Shown: positions 53,337 through 62,828, counted from the stretch's first letter. The stretch: DNA of 64,000 nt from Capnocytophaga stomatis (GCF_002302635.1 NZ_CP022387.1:1-64000), one strand, 5' to 3'. Notes: generated by a model from the sequence alone, not told the origin. Numbers and translations: made by a program.

Positions 53337-55742
53337 TTATTCGGATTTTGTTTCTTCTTCTTTTTCTTCCTCCGGAAAAATCTCTATTTGAGGTTCTTTT
53401 AAAGTTTCCTTATTTGCGATGCTTCTTTCAAGAGCCAGCAACAAACTTGGCAAAAACAGCAAATTTGTAGCCATCGCAAAAAGCAATGTCACGGACACCA
53501 ATCCTCCGAGAGCTTTTGTTCCGCCAAATCCTGATAGCAAAAACACTGAAAATCCGAAAAGTAACACAATGGAAGTGTAGAACATACTAATTCCCGTTTC
53601 ACGTAACGCAGCATAAACCGACTTGCTGATTTTCCAATTTCGGGCAACCAATTCCTGACGATATTTAGCCAAAAAGTGAATTGTATCATCTACCGAAATT
53701 CCAAATGCAATACTGAAAACCAATATAGTAGAAGGTTTTAACGGAATTCCTAAAAATCCCATCATTCCTGCTGTTATCAACAAAGGTAAAATGTTCGGAA
53801 CCAATGAAACTACAATCATTTTGAAAGAACGGAACATATACGACATAATTAGTGCAATCAGTAAAATTGCCAAAGCCAACGAATATACCAAATTCGTAAC
53901 CAAATAAGAAGTTCCTTTTGTAAACAAATACGCTTTTCCTGTGATTTTCAGCTCATATCTGTCTTCTGGAAATAATTTTTTAGCCTTTGCGTAAATGCTT
54001 TCTTCAATTTGTTGCATCTTTTTCTCTGTACCGATGTCCTTCATAAAGGTCGTAATACGAGCCGTTTGCCCCGATGAATCTATATAAGATGACAACATTT
54101 GAGCGTTTCCTTTTGAATTTCGCACATACGACAGGATAAAATTCTGTTCCTGTGCGGTAGGCAATTCGTAATAATCCGGATTTCCGTTGTAATACGTTTG
54201 TTTTGCGTATTTTACCAAATTCAGAATTGAAATTGGCTTTGAAATTTCAGGAATTTCCTCCAAGTGAGAAGTAAGTTCTTCAAGTCGTTTGAGAGTTGCC
54301 AATTTGGTTACGCCGTTTTTCTGTTTTGTATTTACAGTGATTTCCAAAGGCATAATTCCGCCAAATTCTTTCTCAAAAAACAAAATATCATCAAAGAAAG
54401 GGGCAGATTTAGGCATATCTTCAATCAAACTTCCTGAGATTTTGATTTGATAAATTCCTATAATACTGGTAACAAGCAAAGTAACAGCAACAGAAAATAC
54501 TGCAAATCGATGATGTTTAACCGTGTTTTCAAGCCAGCGAATAAGTCCACCAATCCAATTACGACTCAAATGACGCAAGTGTTTTGCTTTCGGAACTTTC
54601 ATAAAACTATATATAATAGGAATTATGAGAAGCGAAATAAAGAAAATGGAAATTACACTCAATGAGGCAATTACACCAAATTCTTGCAAAAGGTCGCTGG
54701 CTGTAAATATGAATGTAGCAAAACCAATGGCAGTAGTAAGATTTGTAAGCAAGGTTACGTTACCTATATTTCGGATAACACGTTGAAGCGATTTTGCTTG
54801 ATTTCCGTGTTTGTTTATTTCTTGTTGATATTTGTTAATCAAGAAGATACAGTTTGGAATTCCGATAACGATTATCAGCGGAGGAATTAATCCCGTAAGA
54901 ATCGTGATTTCGTAATCAAACAATCCAAGGAAACCGAACGTCCACATAACTCCAATGGACACGACTGTCATTGAAATAAACATCGCCCGAAACGAACGGA
55001 AAAACAAGAAAAAAATAAGTGAGGTTGTGAACAAAGCTGCCCCGATGAACAAACCTATCTCATCCATAATGCTTTGAGCACTAAGTGTACGAATGTAAGG
55101 CATTCCCGAGGTGTGAACCTTCAGCTTGGTTTGTTGTTCAAAATTTTTTATTATAGGAATAAACTGATTAATAATGAAATCTTTACGAGCTTTAGTGTTT
55201 ATGATTTTTTTATCCATATACACCGCAGTTTGTAAAGTTTGTGTTTCTTTATTATAAATCAGTCCCTCATAAAAAGGAAGTCTTTCGGCAAGTATTGTTT
55301 TTATGCTATCTGCCTGTTTTTGAGTTTCAATTTTTCCTTTTAAAAGTGAACTCGTAACGAAGCTTTGTGTTGTAGTATCTTTTACCAAAATTGGCAGATT
55401 TTCAACCGAAATTACAGCATTTATTTCTTTAAAATTTTTAAGTTTTCTGCTTAATTCATTCCATTGATTTAATATTTCAGGAGTGTAAATATTTTCATTT
55501 TTGATGGCAAGTAGAATCAAATTTCCTTCCTCTCCGAATTTTGATAAAAAGTCCTTGTACTCCAAATTTACAGGATGTTCGTTTGGCAGCATATTCGCTT
55601 CCGTAAAAGTAAAACGAATATTTTTCCACTGAATAGCTAAAAAAATGGTAATCAGTGCAATACCTACCAGAACAGTTATTCTATTTCGTAGTATTAATCG
55701 TGCAATGGTTGTCCAAAATTCTGCTTTAAACCATTTAATCAT
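53337..55742 (-). CDS. RND superfamily exporter, MMPL/SSD type
   Basis: A 12-helix membrane protein of two repeats: one helix, a large periplasmic loop, then five helices, twice. The second helix group of each repeat contains the aspartate-bearing pattern SIAFGISVDDTIHFLAKY (in the C-terminal half) typical of proton-driven RND proteins. I chose the ATG at 55742 (MIKWFKAEFW, 801 residues). The frame opens 9 codons earlier at a TTG, but that codon lies within a -7-like element TATTTTTG (55774-55767). It probably exports lipids or hydrophobic molecules. No adaptor gene is adjacent. Confidence 0.9.
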   Translation of the reverse strand: MIKWFKAEFWTTIARLILRNRITVLVGIALITIFLAIQWKNIRFTFTEANMLPNEHPVNLEYKDFLSKFGEEGNLILLAIKNENIYTPEILNQWNELSRKLKNFKEINAVISVENLPILVKDTTTQSFVTSSLLKGKIETQKQADSIKTILAERLPFYEGLIYNKETQTLQTAVYMDKKIINTKARKDFIINQFIPIIKNFEQQTKLKVHTSGMPYIRTLSAQSIMDEIGLFIGAALFTTSLIFFLFFRSFRAMFISMTVVSIGVMWTFGFLGLFDYEITILTGLIPPLIIVIGIPNCIFLINKYQQEINKHGNQAKSLQRVIRNIGNVTLLTNLTTAIGFATFIFTASDLLQEFGVIASLSVISIFFISLLIIPIIYSFMKVPKAKHLRHLSRNWIGGLIRWLENTVKHHRFAVFSVAVTLLVTSIIGIYQIKISGSLIEDMPKSAPFFDDILFFEKEFGGIMPLEITVNTKQKNGVTKLATLKRLEELTSHLEEIPEISKPISILNLVKYAKQTYYNGNPDYYELPTAQEQNFILSYVRNSKGNAQMLSSYIDSSGQTARITTFMKDIGTEKKMQQIEESIYAKAKKLFPEDRYELKITGKAYLFTKGTSYLVTNLVYSLALAILLIALIMSYMFRSFKMIVVSLVPNILPLLITAGMMGFLGIPLKPSTILVFSIAFGISVDDTIHFLAKYRQELVARNWKISKSVYAALRETGISMFYTSIVLLFGFSVFLLSGFGGTKALGGLVSVTLLFAMATNLLFLPSLLLALERSIANKETLKEPQIEIFPEEEKEEETKSE

Positions 55743-55854
55743 TGGTAAATTTTTAAAATATTCGTGCAAAAATAATAATTAATTTCCAGATTCAGGATTA
55801 GATTTCTTAATTTATTCCTGACAGACAATAATCTTTCAGAGAAAAATCAAAAAA

Positions 55855-55890
55855 CAAAAAAGAGGTAACGAAAAAACTTCAATTACCTCT
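55855..55890 (-). terminator. Terminator of the DUF4136 lipoprotein gene
   Basis: AGAGGTAA (55861-55868) pairs with TTACCTCT (55883-55890), loop 14 bases. On the minus strand it ends in a long T run, 26 bases past the stop codon. Confidence 0.8.
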
Positions 55891-55916
55891 TCCTTCTAAA
55901 ATACTACATTATGATT

Positions 55917-56450
55917 TTATTTTTTCATCGGTGGATATTTTTCCAAAATTTTATTTACAAAATTGGCAATAGCTTCTTCCTTAGCTTCCACATTCTGAGG
56001 AATATACCCAGTTCCTTTTCCCTGCCAGAGGAGTTCTTTTTTCTTGGCATCAATAATTTCAATGTAAAGAGTTCCTTCGGCATTGCTACTTACACTGTAA
56101 GAGGCTCCTCCCCAAAAAGGTCTCCATCCCATTTCCCATCCCCAATAATAAAGATTGTTGTAAACATTAATATTTTCACGTTCTCTTGTAAAAATATTTA
56201 CCAGAAAATCAGGATTTTCGGAAATTACCATTCCTTTTGCATTGAGATTTTGCTCTATGGCACGCAAGATACGTCTTTTGTCCAAATCCGAAATTTGAGC
56301 TTTGTCCACACCTTCTTTAAAGAAAGCATACGACTTGTAGGCAGAAAAATCTGCTTTTCCGTCATAATCCACTGCTACAGATATACTTGCACACGAAAAT
56401 GAAGTCAAAGCAATGAATAAAACAATGATAATTGATACTGCATTTTTCAT
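55917..56450 (-). CDS. DUF4136 lipoprotein
   Basis: A 177-residue protein with a lipoprotein signal ending FSC (Cys20). The mature part has the DUF4136 pattern: DYDGKADFSAYKSYAFF near 28-44, a helix with RRILRAIEQNLNAKG, and the strand DFLVNIFTRERENINVY followed by aromatic residues (YYWGWEMGWRPFWGG). It is probably in the outer membrane, facing the periplasm. Function unknown. It lies between metK and the RND exporter gene as a single unit with its own terminator. Confidence 0.87.
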   Translation of the reverse strand: MKNAVSIIIVLFIALTSFSCASISVAVDYDGKADFSAYKSYAFFKEGVDKAQISDLDKRRILRAIEQNLNAKGMVISENPDFLVNIFTRERENINVYNNLYYWGWEMGWRPFWGGASYSVSSNAEGTLYIEIIDAKKKELLWQGKGTGYIPQNVEAKEEAIANFVNKILEKYPPMKK

Positions 56451-56578
56451 ATTTTATACTTTTTATTGATTGAATATTTATCAAATAAATCTACCGCAAA
56501 ATCCATACCGAAAATCATTATTTTTACTGAAAAAGCAAAAAAAACTTACAATTTTTTTAAAGAAGACATTTTTAAGCC

Positions 56579-57829
56579 TTATATTCCGAATTCGGTTTTA
56601 ATTTTGTCCACAAAATCTAATTTTTCCCACGTAAAAAGCTCTACTTCAATAGTTTTTGTTTCATTATAAGGTGAAGTAAAGACTTTGGTGATGGTTTGCG
56701 GAGTACGTCCCATATGCCCGTAAGCTGCTGTTTCACTGTATATTGGATTACGAAGCTTCAATCGTTGCTCAATGTCGTACGGACGCAATCTGAAAATTTT
56801 TCCAACTTTTAGAGCAATTTCGCCATCGGTCAAATTTACTTTTGAAGTCCCGTAAGTATTGACATACAGCCCAGTAGGTTCTGCAACTCCGATAGCATAA
56901 CTCACCTGTACCAAAATTTCATCTGCAACTCCGGCAGCAACCATATTTTTAGCGATATGTCGCATTGCGTAAGCCGCACTTCTGTCCACTTTACTTGGGT
57001 CTTTCCCTGAAAAAGCTCCTCCGCCGTGAGCTCCTTTTCCGCCGTAAGTGTCCACAATGATTTTTCTGCCTGTTAGTCCCGTGTCGCCGTGCGGACCTCC
57101 AATAACGAAAATACCTGTCGGATTGATGTGATAAATAATATTATCATCAAAGAAAGGAGCGTATTGCGGATATTTTTTGATAACTCTTGGAATTAAGATA
57201 GTTACAATGTCATTTTTAATCTTTTGCAACATTTTTTCTTCCGTATCAAAGTCATCGTGTTGCGTTGAAATTACTATTGTATTGATGCGAACGGGTTTGT
57301 TATCATCGCTATATTCCAAAGTAACCTGACTTTTAGCATCGGGACGAAGGTATGTAATTTCCTTATTTTCACGACGTAACTCGGCTAATTCCTTCAATAA
57401 AGCGTGTGACAAATCCAACGCCAAGGGCATATAATTCTCAGTTTCATTAACCGCATAACCAAACATCATACCTTGGTCTCCGGCTCCTTGCTCTTCCGGA
57501 TTTCCTCTGTCAACTCCTTGATTAATATCAGGTGATTGCTCGTGAATTGCCGACAAAATTCCGCAAGAATTTGCCTCAAACATATATTCACTTTTGGTGT
57601 AGCCAATTTTGCGAATAACATTTCGTGCAATTTGCTGAACATCAATATAAGTGTTCGATTTTACTTCGCCAGCAAGCACCACTTGCCCTGTTGTTACTAA
57701 AGTTTCACAGGCAACTTTTGAGGTAGGGTCAAAGGCTAAAAAATTGTCAATAAGTGCATCACTAATTTGGTCTGCAATTTTGTCTGGATGTCCTTCTGAA
57801 ACGGACTCGGAGGTAAATAAATATCCCAT
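56579..57829 (-). CDS. metK: S-adenosylmethionine synthetase
   Basis: Makes SAM from methionine and ATP. The GHPDK motif is at 13-17 from the ATG at 57829, the [12 protein letters not shown] motif near 111-122 and the P-loop-like [16 protein letters not shown] near 264-279. This start gives 416 residues with the canonical [17 protein letters not shown] beginning; an in-frame codon 45 bases upstream would add an atypical extension. The mRNA leader of about 180 bases holds a SAM-II-type riboswitch (57936-58000) and an 18-codon ORF ending 2 bases before the start codon, so expression is probably under feedback control by SAM. Confidence 0.97.
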   Translation of the reverse strand: MGYLFTSESVSEGHPDKIADQISDALIDNFLAFDPTSKVACETLVTTGQVVLAGEVKSNTYIDVQQIARNVIRKIGYTKSEYMFEANSCGILSAIHEQSPDINQGVDRGNPEEQGAGDQGMMFGYAVNETENYMPLALDLSHALLKELAELRRENKEITYLRPDAKSQVTLEYSDDNKPVRINTIVISTQHDDFDTEEKMLQKIKNDIVTILIPRVIKKYPQYAPFFDDNIIYHINPTGIFVIGGPHGDTGLTGRKIIVDTYGGKGAHGGGAFSGKDPSKVDRSAAYAMRHIAKNMVAAGVADEILVQVSYAIGVAEPTGLYVNTYGTSKVNLTDGEIALKVGKIFRLRPYDIEQRLKLRNPIYSETAAYGHMGRTPQTITKVFTSPYNETKTIEVELFTWEKLDFVDKIKTEFGI

Positions 57830-57831
57830 TT

Positions 57832-57888
57832 CTATAAAATTTTTAGAAAGGAAGATTTTAGGCGATAACTGCAATTTTCATCATTCAT
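57832..57888 (-). CDS. 18-codon upstream ORF in the metK leader
   Basis: A short frame, [18 protein letters not shown], starts at 57888 and its TAG stop ends 2 bases before the metK ATG. The close spacing could couple its translation to metK. Two other short ATG frames lie in the same leader. There is no conservation evidence, so this may be chance. Confidence 0.3.
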   Translation of the reverse strand: MNDENCSYRLKSSFLKIL

Positions 57889-57935
57889 TTCTGGCTAAGA
57901 AAGAATCATTTAGCAATTATAAAGTAATATAAATC

Positions 57936-58000
57936 ACTGTTTTAGCATTTTTTTGGAAGTTCCAAAAAGAGGTTGCAATCAGTCCAAATCTTTCCTCTTG
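57936..58000 (-). promoter_or_regulatory. SAM-II-type riboswitch upstream of metK
   Basis: On the minus strand the leader contains AAGAGG (58000-57995), then AAAGATTTGGACTG, ATTGCAACCTCTT (ending 57968) and TGCTAAAA followed by CAGTG (57940-57936). P1 is AAGAGG with CCTCTT. P2 is ACTG (57984-57981) with CAGT (57940-57937), giving the H-type pseudoknot of SAM-II. The conserved GATTT, CTGATTGCAACC and GCTAAAA strings match the class. Between P1 and GCTAAAA an extra hairpin (TTTTTGG with CCAAAAA) is inserted. SAM binding should reduce metK translation. Confidence 0.85.
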
Positions 58001-58016
58001 TTATTAATTCGGGTGC

Positions 58017-58024
58017 AAAGGTAC
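58017..58024 (-). promoter_or_regulatory. -7 element of the metK promoter
   Basis: TACCTTTG at 58024-58017 on the minus strand, just upstream of the riboswitch. The upstream region is a run of A/C on the plus strand, so several TTTG candidates exist and none is at ideal spacing. Confidence 0.6.
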
Positions 58025-58062
58025 AAAAACAAACAAAAACAGAAAAACAAAAAAGAAAAATT

Positions 58063-58596
58063 TTACAGCCCAACAACAATTCCCACATTAGGGATAAATC
58101 CTGTTGAAAATATGCTTTTGTTTTTGTCATAAAGTACGTTGTAGGAAAGCCCAAGTTGCATATAGGCTCTTCCTCCCAAATGTTGCATATAGCCACCTCC
58201 TATGTATAACGCATTTTCCCGTGCATTGTAAGAAGCTTTGGTCGTTTTATGCTTCTGAGATACAAAATAATGCTGAAAAGACGAATTTGCGAAAAAATTT
58301 CTTCCTATATAATAACTAACAGAAGGACCAAATCCTAAAAGGTTGTTTTTATAGTATTCCGTACTTTGAAACGTATAGTTCAGATTCATAGCTATTTCAA
58401 AAGATTCTGAAATTTTGTAACCAACTCTCGGTGTGATGAAAACCCCTAATCCGTAACTTCCTCCCGAAAGCCCTACGTTCCCGCCAAAAGTCCAATTATT
58501 GGGAGAATAGGCTTTTGATATTGAAGAATTCCCTTGTTGAGCGGCCAAAAATCCGCAGATAAAAATAAACCCGAATGTTAAAATTAATTTCTTCAT
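58063..58596 (-). CDS. Small outer-membrane beta-barrel protein
   Basis: A 177-residue protein with a signal peptide (MKKLILTFGFIFICGFLAAQ) and alternating hydrophobic and polar residues with frequent Tyr, Phe and Gly, as in an eight-stranded outer-membrane barrel. It ends in VVGL rather than the usual terminal Phe. The substrate or role is unknown. It has an excellent promoter at 58616-58645 and ends 39 bases before the metK -7 element. Confidence 0.72.
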   Translation of the reverse strand: MKKLILTFGFIFICGFLAAQQGNSSISKAYSPNNWTFGGNVGLSGGSYGLGVFITPRVGYKISESFEIAMNLNYTFQSTEYYKNNLLGFGPSVSYYIGRNFFANSSFQHYFVSQKHKTTKASYNARENALYIGGGYMQHLGGRAYMQLGLSYNVLYDKNKSIFSTGFIPNVGIVVGL

Positions 58597-58615
58597 ATTA
58601 AAATATTTACACTTG

Positions 58616-58645
58616 CAAAAGTACGTAAATATAATGATTCGGCAA
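58616..58645 (-). promoter_or_regulatory. Promoter of the outer-membrane protein gene
   Basis: On the minus strand, TTG (58645-58643), a 19-base spacer and TACTTTTG (58623-58616), exact consensus, 20 bases from the start codon. Confidence 0.75.
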
Positions 58646-58764
58646 TTTTTTTACTCGCTATAAAAATGTTAATTAACAATTTTTTATTTATTGAAGTCTT
58701 GCTTTTTAAATTATATGGACATAGCTTTGCATCGATTTTTGTTATAGTATAATAGTCATATGTT

Positions 58765-59532
58765 ATGAACAAGATATTCCGTGTAATTTGTTTATTTATT
58801 TTATTTATCTCAACACATCTAACAAAAGCAGAAAATGCTGTTTTTAACCCAATTAGCGATTCCATTAGCTCAAAAGAGTACGTTTCTCTGGCTCTGAAAA
58901 AGATGGAAACAAACATCAAAGATATTTATGATGAAATCGGTGCCGAACAATACGATTTAAACTTCGAGGCTTTCAGATACGCCTACATTGGTTACCAATC
59001 TCTCAGAAAACAACAACGACTGAACGATAAAGAAATCTTCTCAATTATCGACTTCTCAAAAGATTGCAATACAAAGCGTTTCTACACAATTGATTTAGAA
59101 AGCAAACAAGTTATCTACAATACTTACGTTGCACACGGCAAAAAAAGCGGAGAGAAAACGGCCACTTCATTCTCAAATGTTAAAGAATCTAACAAAAGTA
59201 GCATAGGCTTCTATATAACGGGAAAAACCTATATGGGAAGTAGAGGATTTAGCTTGCAACTTCACGGTGATGAAAAAGGATATAATAGCAATATGGCTGA
59301 ACGTGGAGTTGTAATTCACACAGCGGATTATGCCAGTGAAGACTATATAAAGAGAAATGGTCGTATGGGAAGAAGTTTGGGATGCCCTGTACTTCCTAAA
59401 AATATTTACAAACAAGTTATAGAAACAATCAAAGAAAAAACGATGATTTTTGCTTACTACAACAATCCGAAGTACTTGAGTTCATCTAAATACTTGAATG
59501 TCTTAAAATTAATTGAATATTCTGTACTTTAA
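58765..59532 (+). CDS. Murein L,D-transpeptidase-like protein (YkuD_2 type)
   Basis: A 255-residue secreted protein with a signal peptide (about 1-23). The catalytic region is the short L,D-transpeptidase form: QLHGDEKGYNSNMAERGVVIHTADY, then MGRSLGCPVLP, whose His and Cys (HTADY and SLGCP) fit the active site. It probably forms 3-3 crosslinks in peptidoglycan or anchors proteins to it. It is convergent with the larger transpeptidase at 59584 and they share a terminator. Confidence 0.85.
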   Translation: MNKIFRVICLFILFISTHLTKAENAVFNPISDSISSKEYVSLALKKMETNIKDIYDEIGAEQYDLNFEAFRYAYIGYQSLRKQQRLNDKEIFSIIDFSKDCNTKRFYTIDLESKQVIYNTYVAHGKKSGEKTATSFSNVKESNKSSIGFYITGKTYMGSRGFSLQLHGDEKGYNSNMAERGVVIHTADYASEDYIKRNGRMGRSLGCPVLPKNIYKQVIETIKEKTMIFAYYNNPKYLSSSKYLNVLKLIEYSVL

Positions 59533-59549
59533 GTTTAAGTTGTTATATG

Positions 59550-59585
59550 AAAATAGGATAGCGTTTTTTGCTATCCTATTTTTTT
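59550..59585. terminator. Bidirectional terminator between the two L,D-transpeptidase genes
   Basis: A 13-bp perfect stem, AAAATAGGATAGC (59550-59562) with GCTATCCTATTTT (59570-59582), loop of 7 bases, T tail to 59585. Its minus-strand end overlaps the stop codon of the 59584 gene. Confidence 0.9.
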
Positions 59586-61266
59586 AGTTTTGAAATTTTC
59601 TTAACTCCTTAAGTTGCTCTTGGTCAAATCCGTATATATCGTTTTTGATTATCAACTCTCCTTTTTCATCTACCCAAGCCGTGATATAAAGCATATTTAC
59701 CAAGAACTTAGTATTCAGTGCAATACGTCTTTGATTTCTTCCTGAATTCATAGCTTCTACTACTTTTTCTCTTGTCCAATCATCTTGATTTTTCAGAAGA
59801 AGATATGCCAATTCTGCTGGCTCTTCCACACGTATGCATCCGTGACTTAAAGCTCGATTTTCTCTGGCAAATAATTTAGGAGAAGGTGTGTCGTGAAGGT
59901 AAATGCTCATATCATTTGTTAAAATAAACTTCACCAGACCTAAAGAATTTCGGGCAGAAGGAGCTTCTACAAATCTGAATTTTCGTTTGTTAATATCAGG
60001 ACTTTCCCAATTAATAGTTTTTGGATCTACTTTTTTTCCATTTTCATAAAGTGTATATCCTCGTTTTTGATACTTTTCAGGGTCGGACTGTGATACTATT
60101 TGCGGAATCATCTCATTTTTTATAATACTTTGAGGAACAGTCCAAGTAGGACGGAATTCAACATATTTTAGCGTATCCACAAACACAGGTGTAGCTGTAT
60201 ATTCTTTCCCTACAATCACATTCATTTGATGAATCATAGAATCTTTATGGTATATGAACATTTTAAATTCAGGAATGTTTACTACAATGTAATTATCTCC
60301 TAAATCATTGTTTAACAATCGAATACGCTCCATATTAAGTTCAAGCAAATCTCGTTTCTGTGAAATGGTCATATTCAAATAGTAAAGCGTTGATTTTCCG
60401 GGAATTCCATCAGGTTTTATACCTTTGTCTTCCTGAAATTTCATCAATGCTCTTAGCAATGTGCTATCTACCTTATCTACTGAACTTTCGGGAATTGCCT
60501 CATAGCCCTTTTGTGCCAAATTATGTCGCAAATTCTCTACCGATTTGTGTTTGTAGCCTATGGAAAACTCTTTCGGTTTGAGGATTACAACTTCTGTTAT
60601 TGAATCTTCTTCTGTGTTTTTCAATGCTTTATATTTCTCACTCATTCGCTTGTAGAGAGAATGTTGAGGATGAAGAGCCTCAACAATTTCCGATAATTTT
60701 TCATTATCTTTTACTTTCAGCAAAATTTCCAAATCATCTCTGTTCTTTTTTGAGCGTCTCCACACGTGCTTTCCGTGAGCTAATTTCGTGATTCTTCCAC
60801 GTCCTAAATGGCTGGTTAATAGTAAGAAAGAGGAAGTAATTTCCTTATCCAACTTTTCAATTTCTGAAAGAGTAGGAGAGGAAGCGTAAAGACTATCAAC
60901 GGATTGTAACAAAAGCTTATGATTATACGTTTCAGGATTTAATCCGTAATTTTCGGAATTTTCCAAGATTTTCATATACTCATAAAAAAGTTTTCCGGGC
61001 TTATTTTCGTAAAGCCAACGCGTTTGAAATCCGTTTTGTTTATAGAAATTTTTGGTGTCGGAAATCACAGATTTTCGAAGTACACTATCCTTTATAAATA
61101 TCTGATTAAAAGACTTTTGCGTAGTATCAGATAAAGAAATTGTTTTAGAATTTTCATAAGTTTCCCGCTGTTTGATTTCTTCAACAAGTTCTTTTGGTGT
61201 TTGCTGATTTCCACAACTTTGTAAAACTATAAATATTCCTAAAAAGATAAGAAAATGTTTTTTCAT
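59584..61266 (-). CDS. L,D-transpeptidase lipoprotein (YcbB/LdtD-like)
   Basis: A 560-residue enzyme with a lipoprotein signal (VLQSC, Cys18). It has a scaffold domain, a peptidoglycan-binding region near 235-300 (LRHNLAQKGYEAIPE, KFQEDKGIKPDGIPGKSTLYYL) and the YkuD catalytic domain from about 325 with the active site SHGCIRVEEPAELA (His and Cys). It is the same layout as E. coli LdtD/YcbB, which makes 3-3 crosslinks. It is monocistronic. Confidence 0.95.
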   Translation of the reverse strand: MKKHFLIFLGIFIVLQSCGNQQTPKELVEEIKQRETYENSKTISLSDTTQKSFNQIFIKDSVLRKSVISDTKNFYKQNGFQTRWLYENKPGKLFYEYMKILENSENYGLNPETYNHKLLLQSVDSLYASSPTLSEIEKLDKEITSSFLLLTSHLGRGRITKLAHGKHVWRRSKKNRDDLEILLKVKDNEKLSEIVEALHPQHSLYKRMSEKYKALKNTEEDSITEVVILKPKEFSIGYKHKSVENLRHNLAQKGYEAIPESSVDKVDSTLLRALMKFQEDKGIKPDGIPGKSTLYYLNMTISQKRDLLELNMERIRLLNNDLGDNYIVVNIPEFKMFIYHKDSMIHQMNVIVGKEYTATPVFVDTLKYVEFRPTWTVPQSIIKNEMIPQIVSQSDPEKYQKRGYTLYENGKKVDPKTINWESPDINKRKFRFVEAPSARNSLGLVKFILTNDMSIYLHDTPSPKLFARENRALSHGCIRVEEPAELAYLLLKNQDDWTREKVVEAMNSGRNQRRIALNTKFLVNMLYITAWVDEKGELIIKNDIYGFDQEQLKELRKFQN

Positions 61267-61307
61267 TTTATTGAAAGTTAATAATATAAATATGCAATTT
61301 AGTTTAC

Positions 61308-62711
61308 TTAAATAATTTCGTTTTCTTTAAAAAATAATAGTGTTTTTTCAATATATTTCTTTAAATCTTGTTTGTTTGTATCAAAATCTAAATATTCGAT
61401 ATATGTTTTTATGATTTCAGAATTGTAATGAATTTTTTTATTGAATATAATCAAAGTTACTATCAGTAGTTCAATAGCCAGAATTTGTTCTATATTTCTA
61501 ATAACTTCATAACATTTTACGGCCGAACTTCCTCCCATTCCTTTAATATTTGTCATTTTTTCGGTGAAAATAGGACTTTCTACACTTACAGGAACTGATA
61601 ATCGCTTATTTTCTGCTAAAATTCCTTCAGTTATACGCTGAAGAACAGGAAAATTTAAAAATATTGAGGAATTTTCATCATTGTTTTCGGTACTTAAAGT
61701 AGAAATTAAGTAAAAAATTCTTCTTTCAGAGATATTCCCCAAGCTCGTCAATGCAATTGAAAGAAAATCCAAACCAAGTGACAACGGTAAAGTATGCGAA
61801 TTCCCTCCCAAAATAATTTGTTTCTTTTCTGGGAAAACCAAAAGATTATCAGTTGTTGAATTGATTTCCGTTTTGATAATTTTTCTCACATATGCAATTG
61901 TATCTTTCACTGCTCCGTGTACTTGTGGAATGGCACAAAAAGCCTCAGGAGCGGAAGCAGCAACAGCTTTATTCAACTCTAATTTATTGTAATCCATAAA
62001 TTTACGAATGGAATCGGCTGTTTGAATTTGTCCCTTATGCGGACGTACAATTTGTACTTGTTCTGAAAAAAATAAGCTATTTACACCAAAAACTTGTACC
62101 GAAATAGATGAAATAAAATCAGATATTCTGCACAATTTCAATGATTTAATCAAATTACAAGCCCCGAAAGCAGTTGTAAGTTGTGTGCCTCCCAACAGAG
62201 CTTCTGCTTCTTTATCTCTCAATTCTATGGGTTTCCATCCAAATTTAGATTCCAGTTCACAGGCAGAAAAAACCTTTCCTTTAATTCGTACTTCTCCTTC
62301 TCCTATTAAAGGTAACGACAAGTGAGCCAGAGCAATACGGTCATCAGGATTGTTTTTAGAATACACCACAGGCAGTATGTTGTTATTAAAAAAATCAAGC
62401 AAACGCTCCACAATTTCCAAACGAACGCCACTAAATCCGTAACACAGAGACTGAATTTTTAGAAACAACATTAATTTTACCACTTCATCAGGAACGGCTT
62501 CTCCAACTCCGCTGGCATACGATTTAAGTATAAAATACTGATTATTAATATCTTTTTTTTGAGATTTGCTTAAAACTTCTTCATTCAGAAAAGCATTACA
62601 TTTTTGCACATTAATTATTGCTTCTTCTGATAACTTCAGTCTGGTATCATTGATTAGCAGAGACTCAATGTGTTCCAAAATCAACACATCATTGGATATA
62701 TAGTGAATCAT
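61308..62711 (-). CDS. Ammonia-lyase-like protein lacking the catalytic residues (HAL/PAL/TAL family pseudoenzyme)
   Basis: A 467-residue homologue of histidine/phenylalanine/tyrosine ammonia lyases. Family segments are clear (LKIQSLCYGFSGVRLEIVERL, ALAHLSLPLIGEGE, RPHKGQIQTA, IPQVHGAVKDTI). The Ala-Ser-Gly triad that forms the MIO electrophile is replaced by Asn121-Pro122-Asp123. The Tyr and Arg of the Y-S-x-R motif are Glu256 and Cys259. The N-terminal Y-G-x-N-T-G-F-G segment is absent. TDNP has become TDNL. It therefore should not catalyse deamination. The frame is intact over its length, so it may have a new binding or structural role. Confidence 0.82.
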   Translation of the reverse strand: MIHYISNDVLILEHIESLLINDTRLKLSEEAIINVQKCNAFLNEEVLSKSQKKDINNQYFILKSYASGVGEAVPDEVVKLMLFLKIQSLCYGFSGVRLEIVERLLDFFNNNILPVVYSKNNPDDRIALAHLSLPLIGEGEVRIKGKVFSACELESKFGWKPIELRDKEAEALLGGTQLTTAFGACNLIKSLKLCRISDFISSISVQVFGVNSLFFSEQVQIVRPHKGQIQTADSIRKFMDYNKLELNKAVAASAPEAFCAIPQVHGAVKDTIAYVRKIIKTEINSTTDNLLVFPEKKQIILGGNSHTLPLSLGLDFLSIALTSLGNISERRIFYLISTLSTENNDENSSIFLNFPVLQRITEGILAENKRLSVPVSVESPIFTEKMTNIKGMGGSSAVKCYEVIRNIEQILAIELLIVTLIIFNKKIHYNSEIIKTYIEYLDFDTNKQDLKKYIEKTLLFFKENEII

Positions 62712-62828
62712 ACTTTATTCATTCCTTTTAGGTGGACAAATATATGATTTTTTTGAATATACGAAAAATTACTCATCAAGTAGGCGATAATTTTTCTTAT
62801 ATTATAAAGAAAAAATCTTAAAAAAGTG

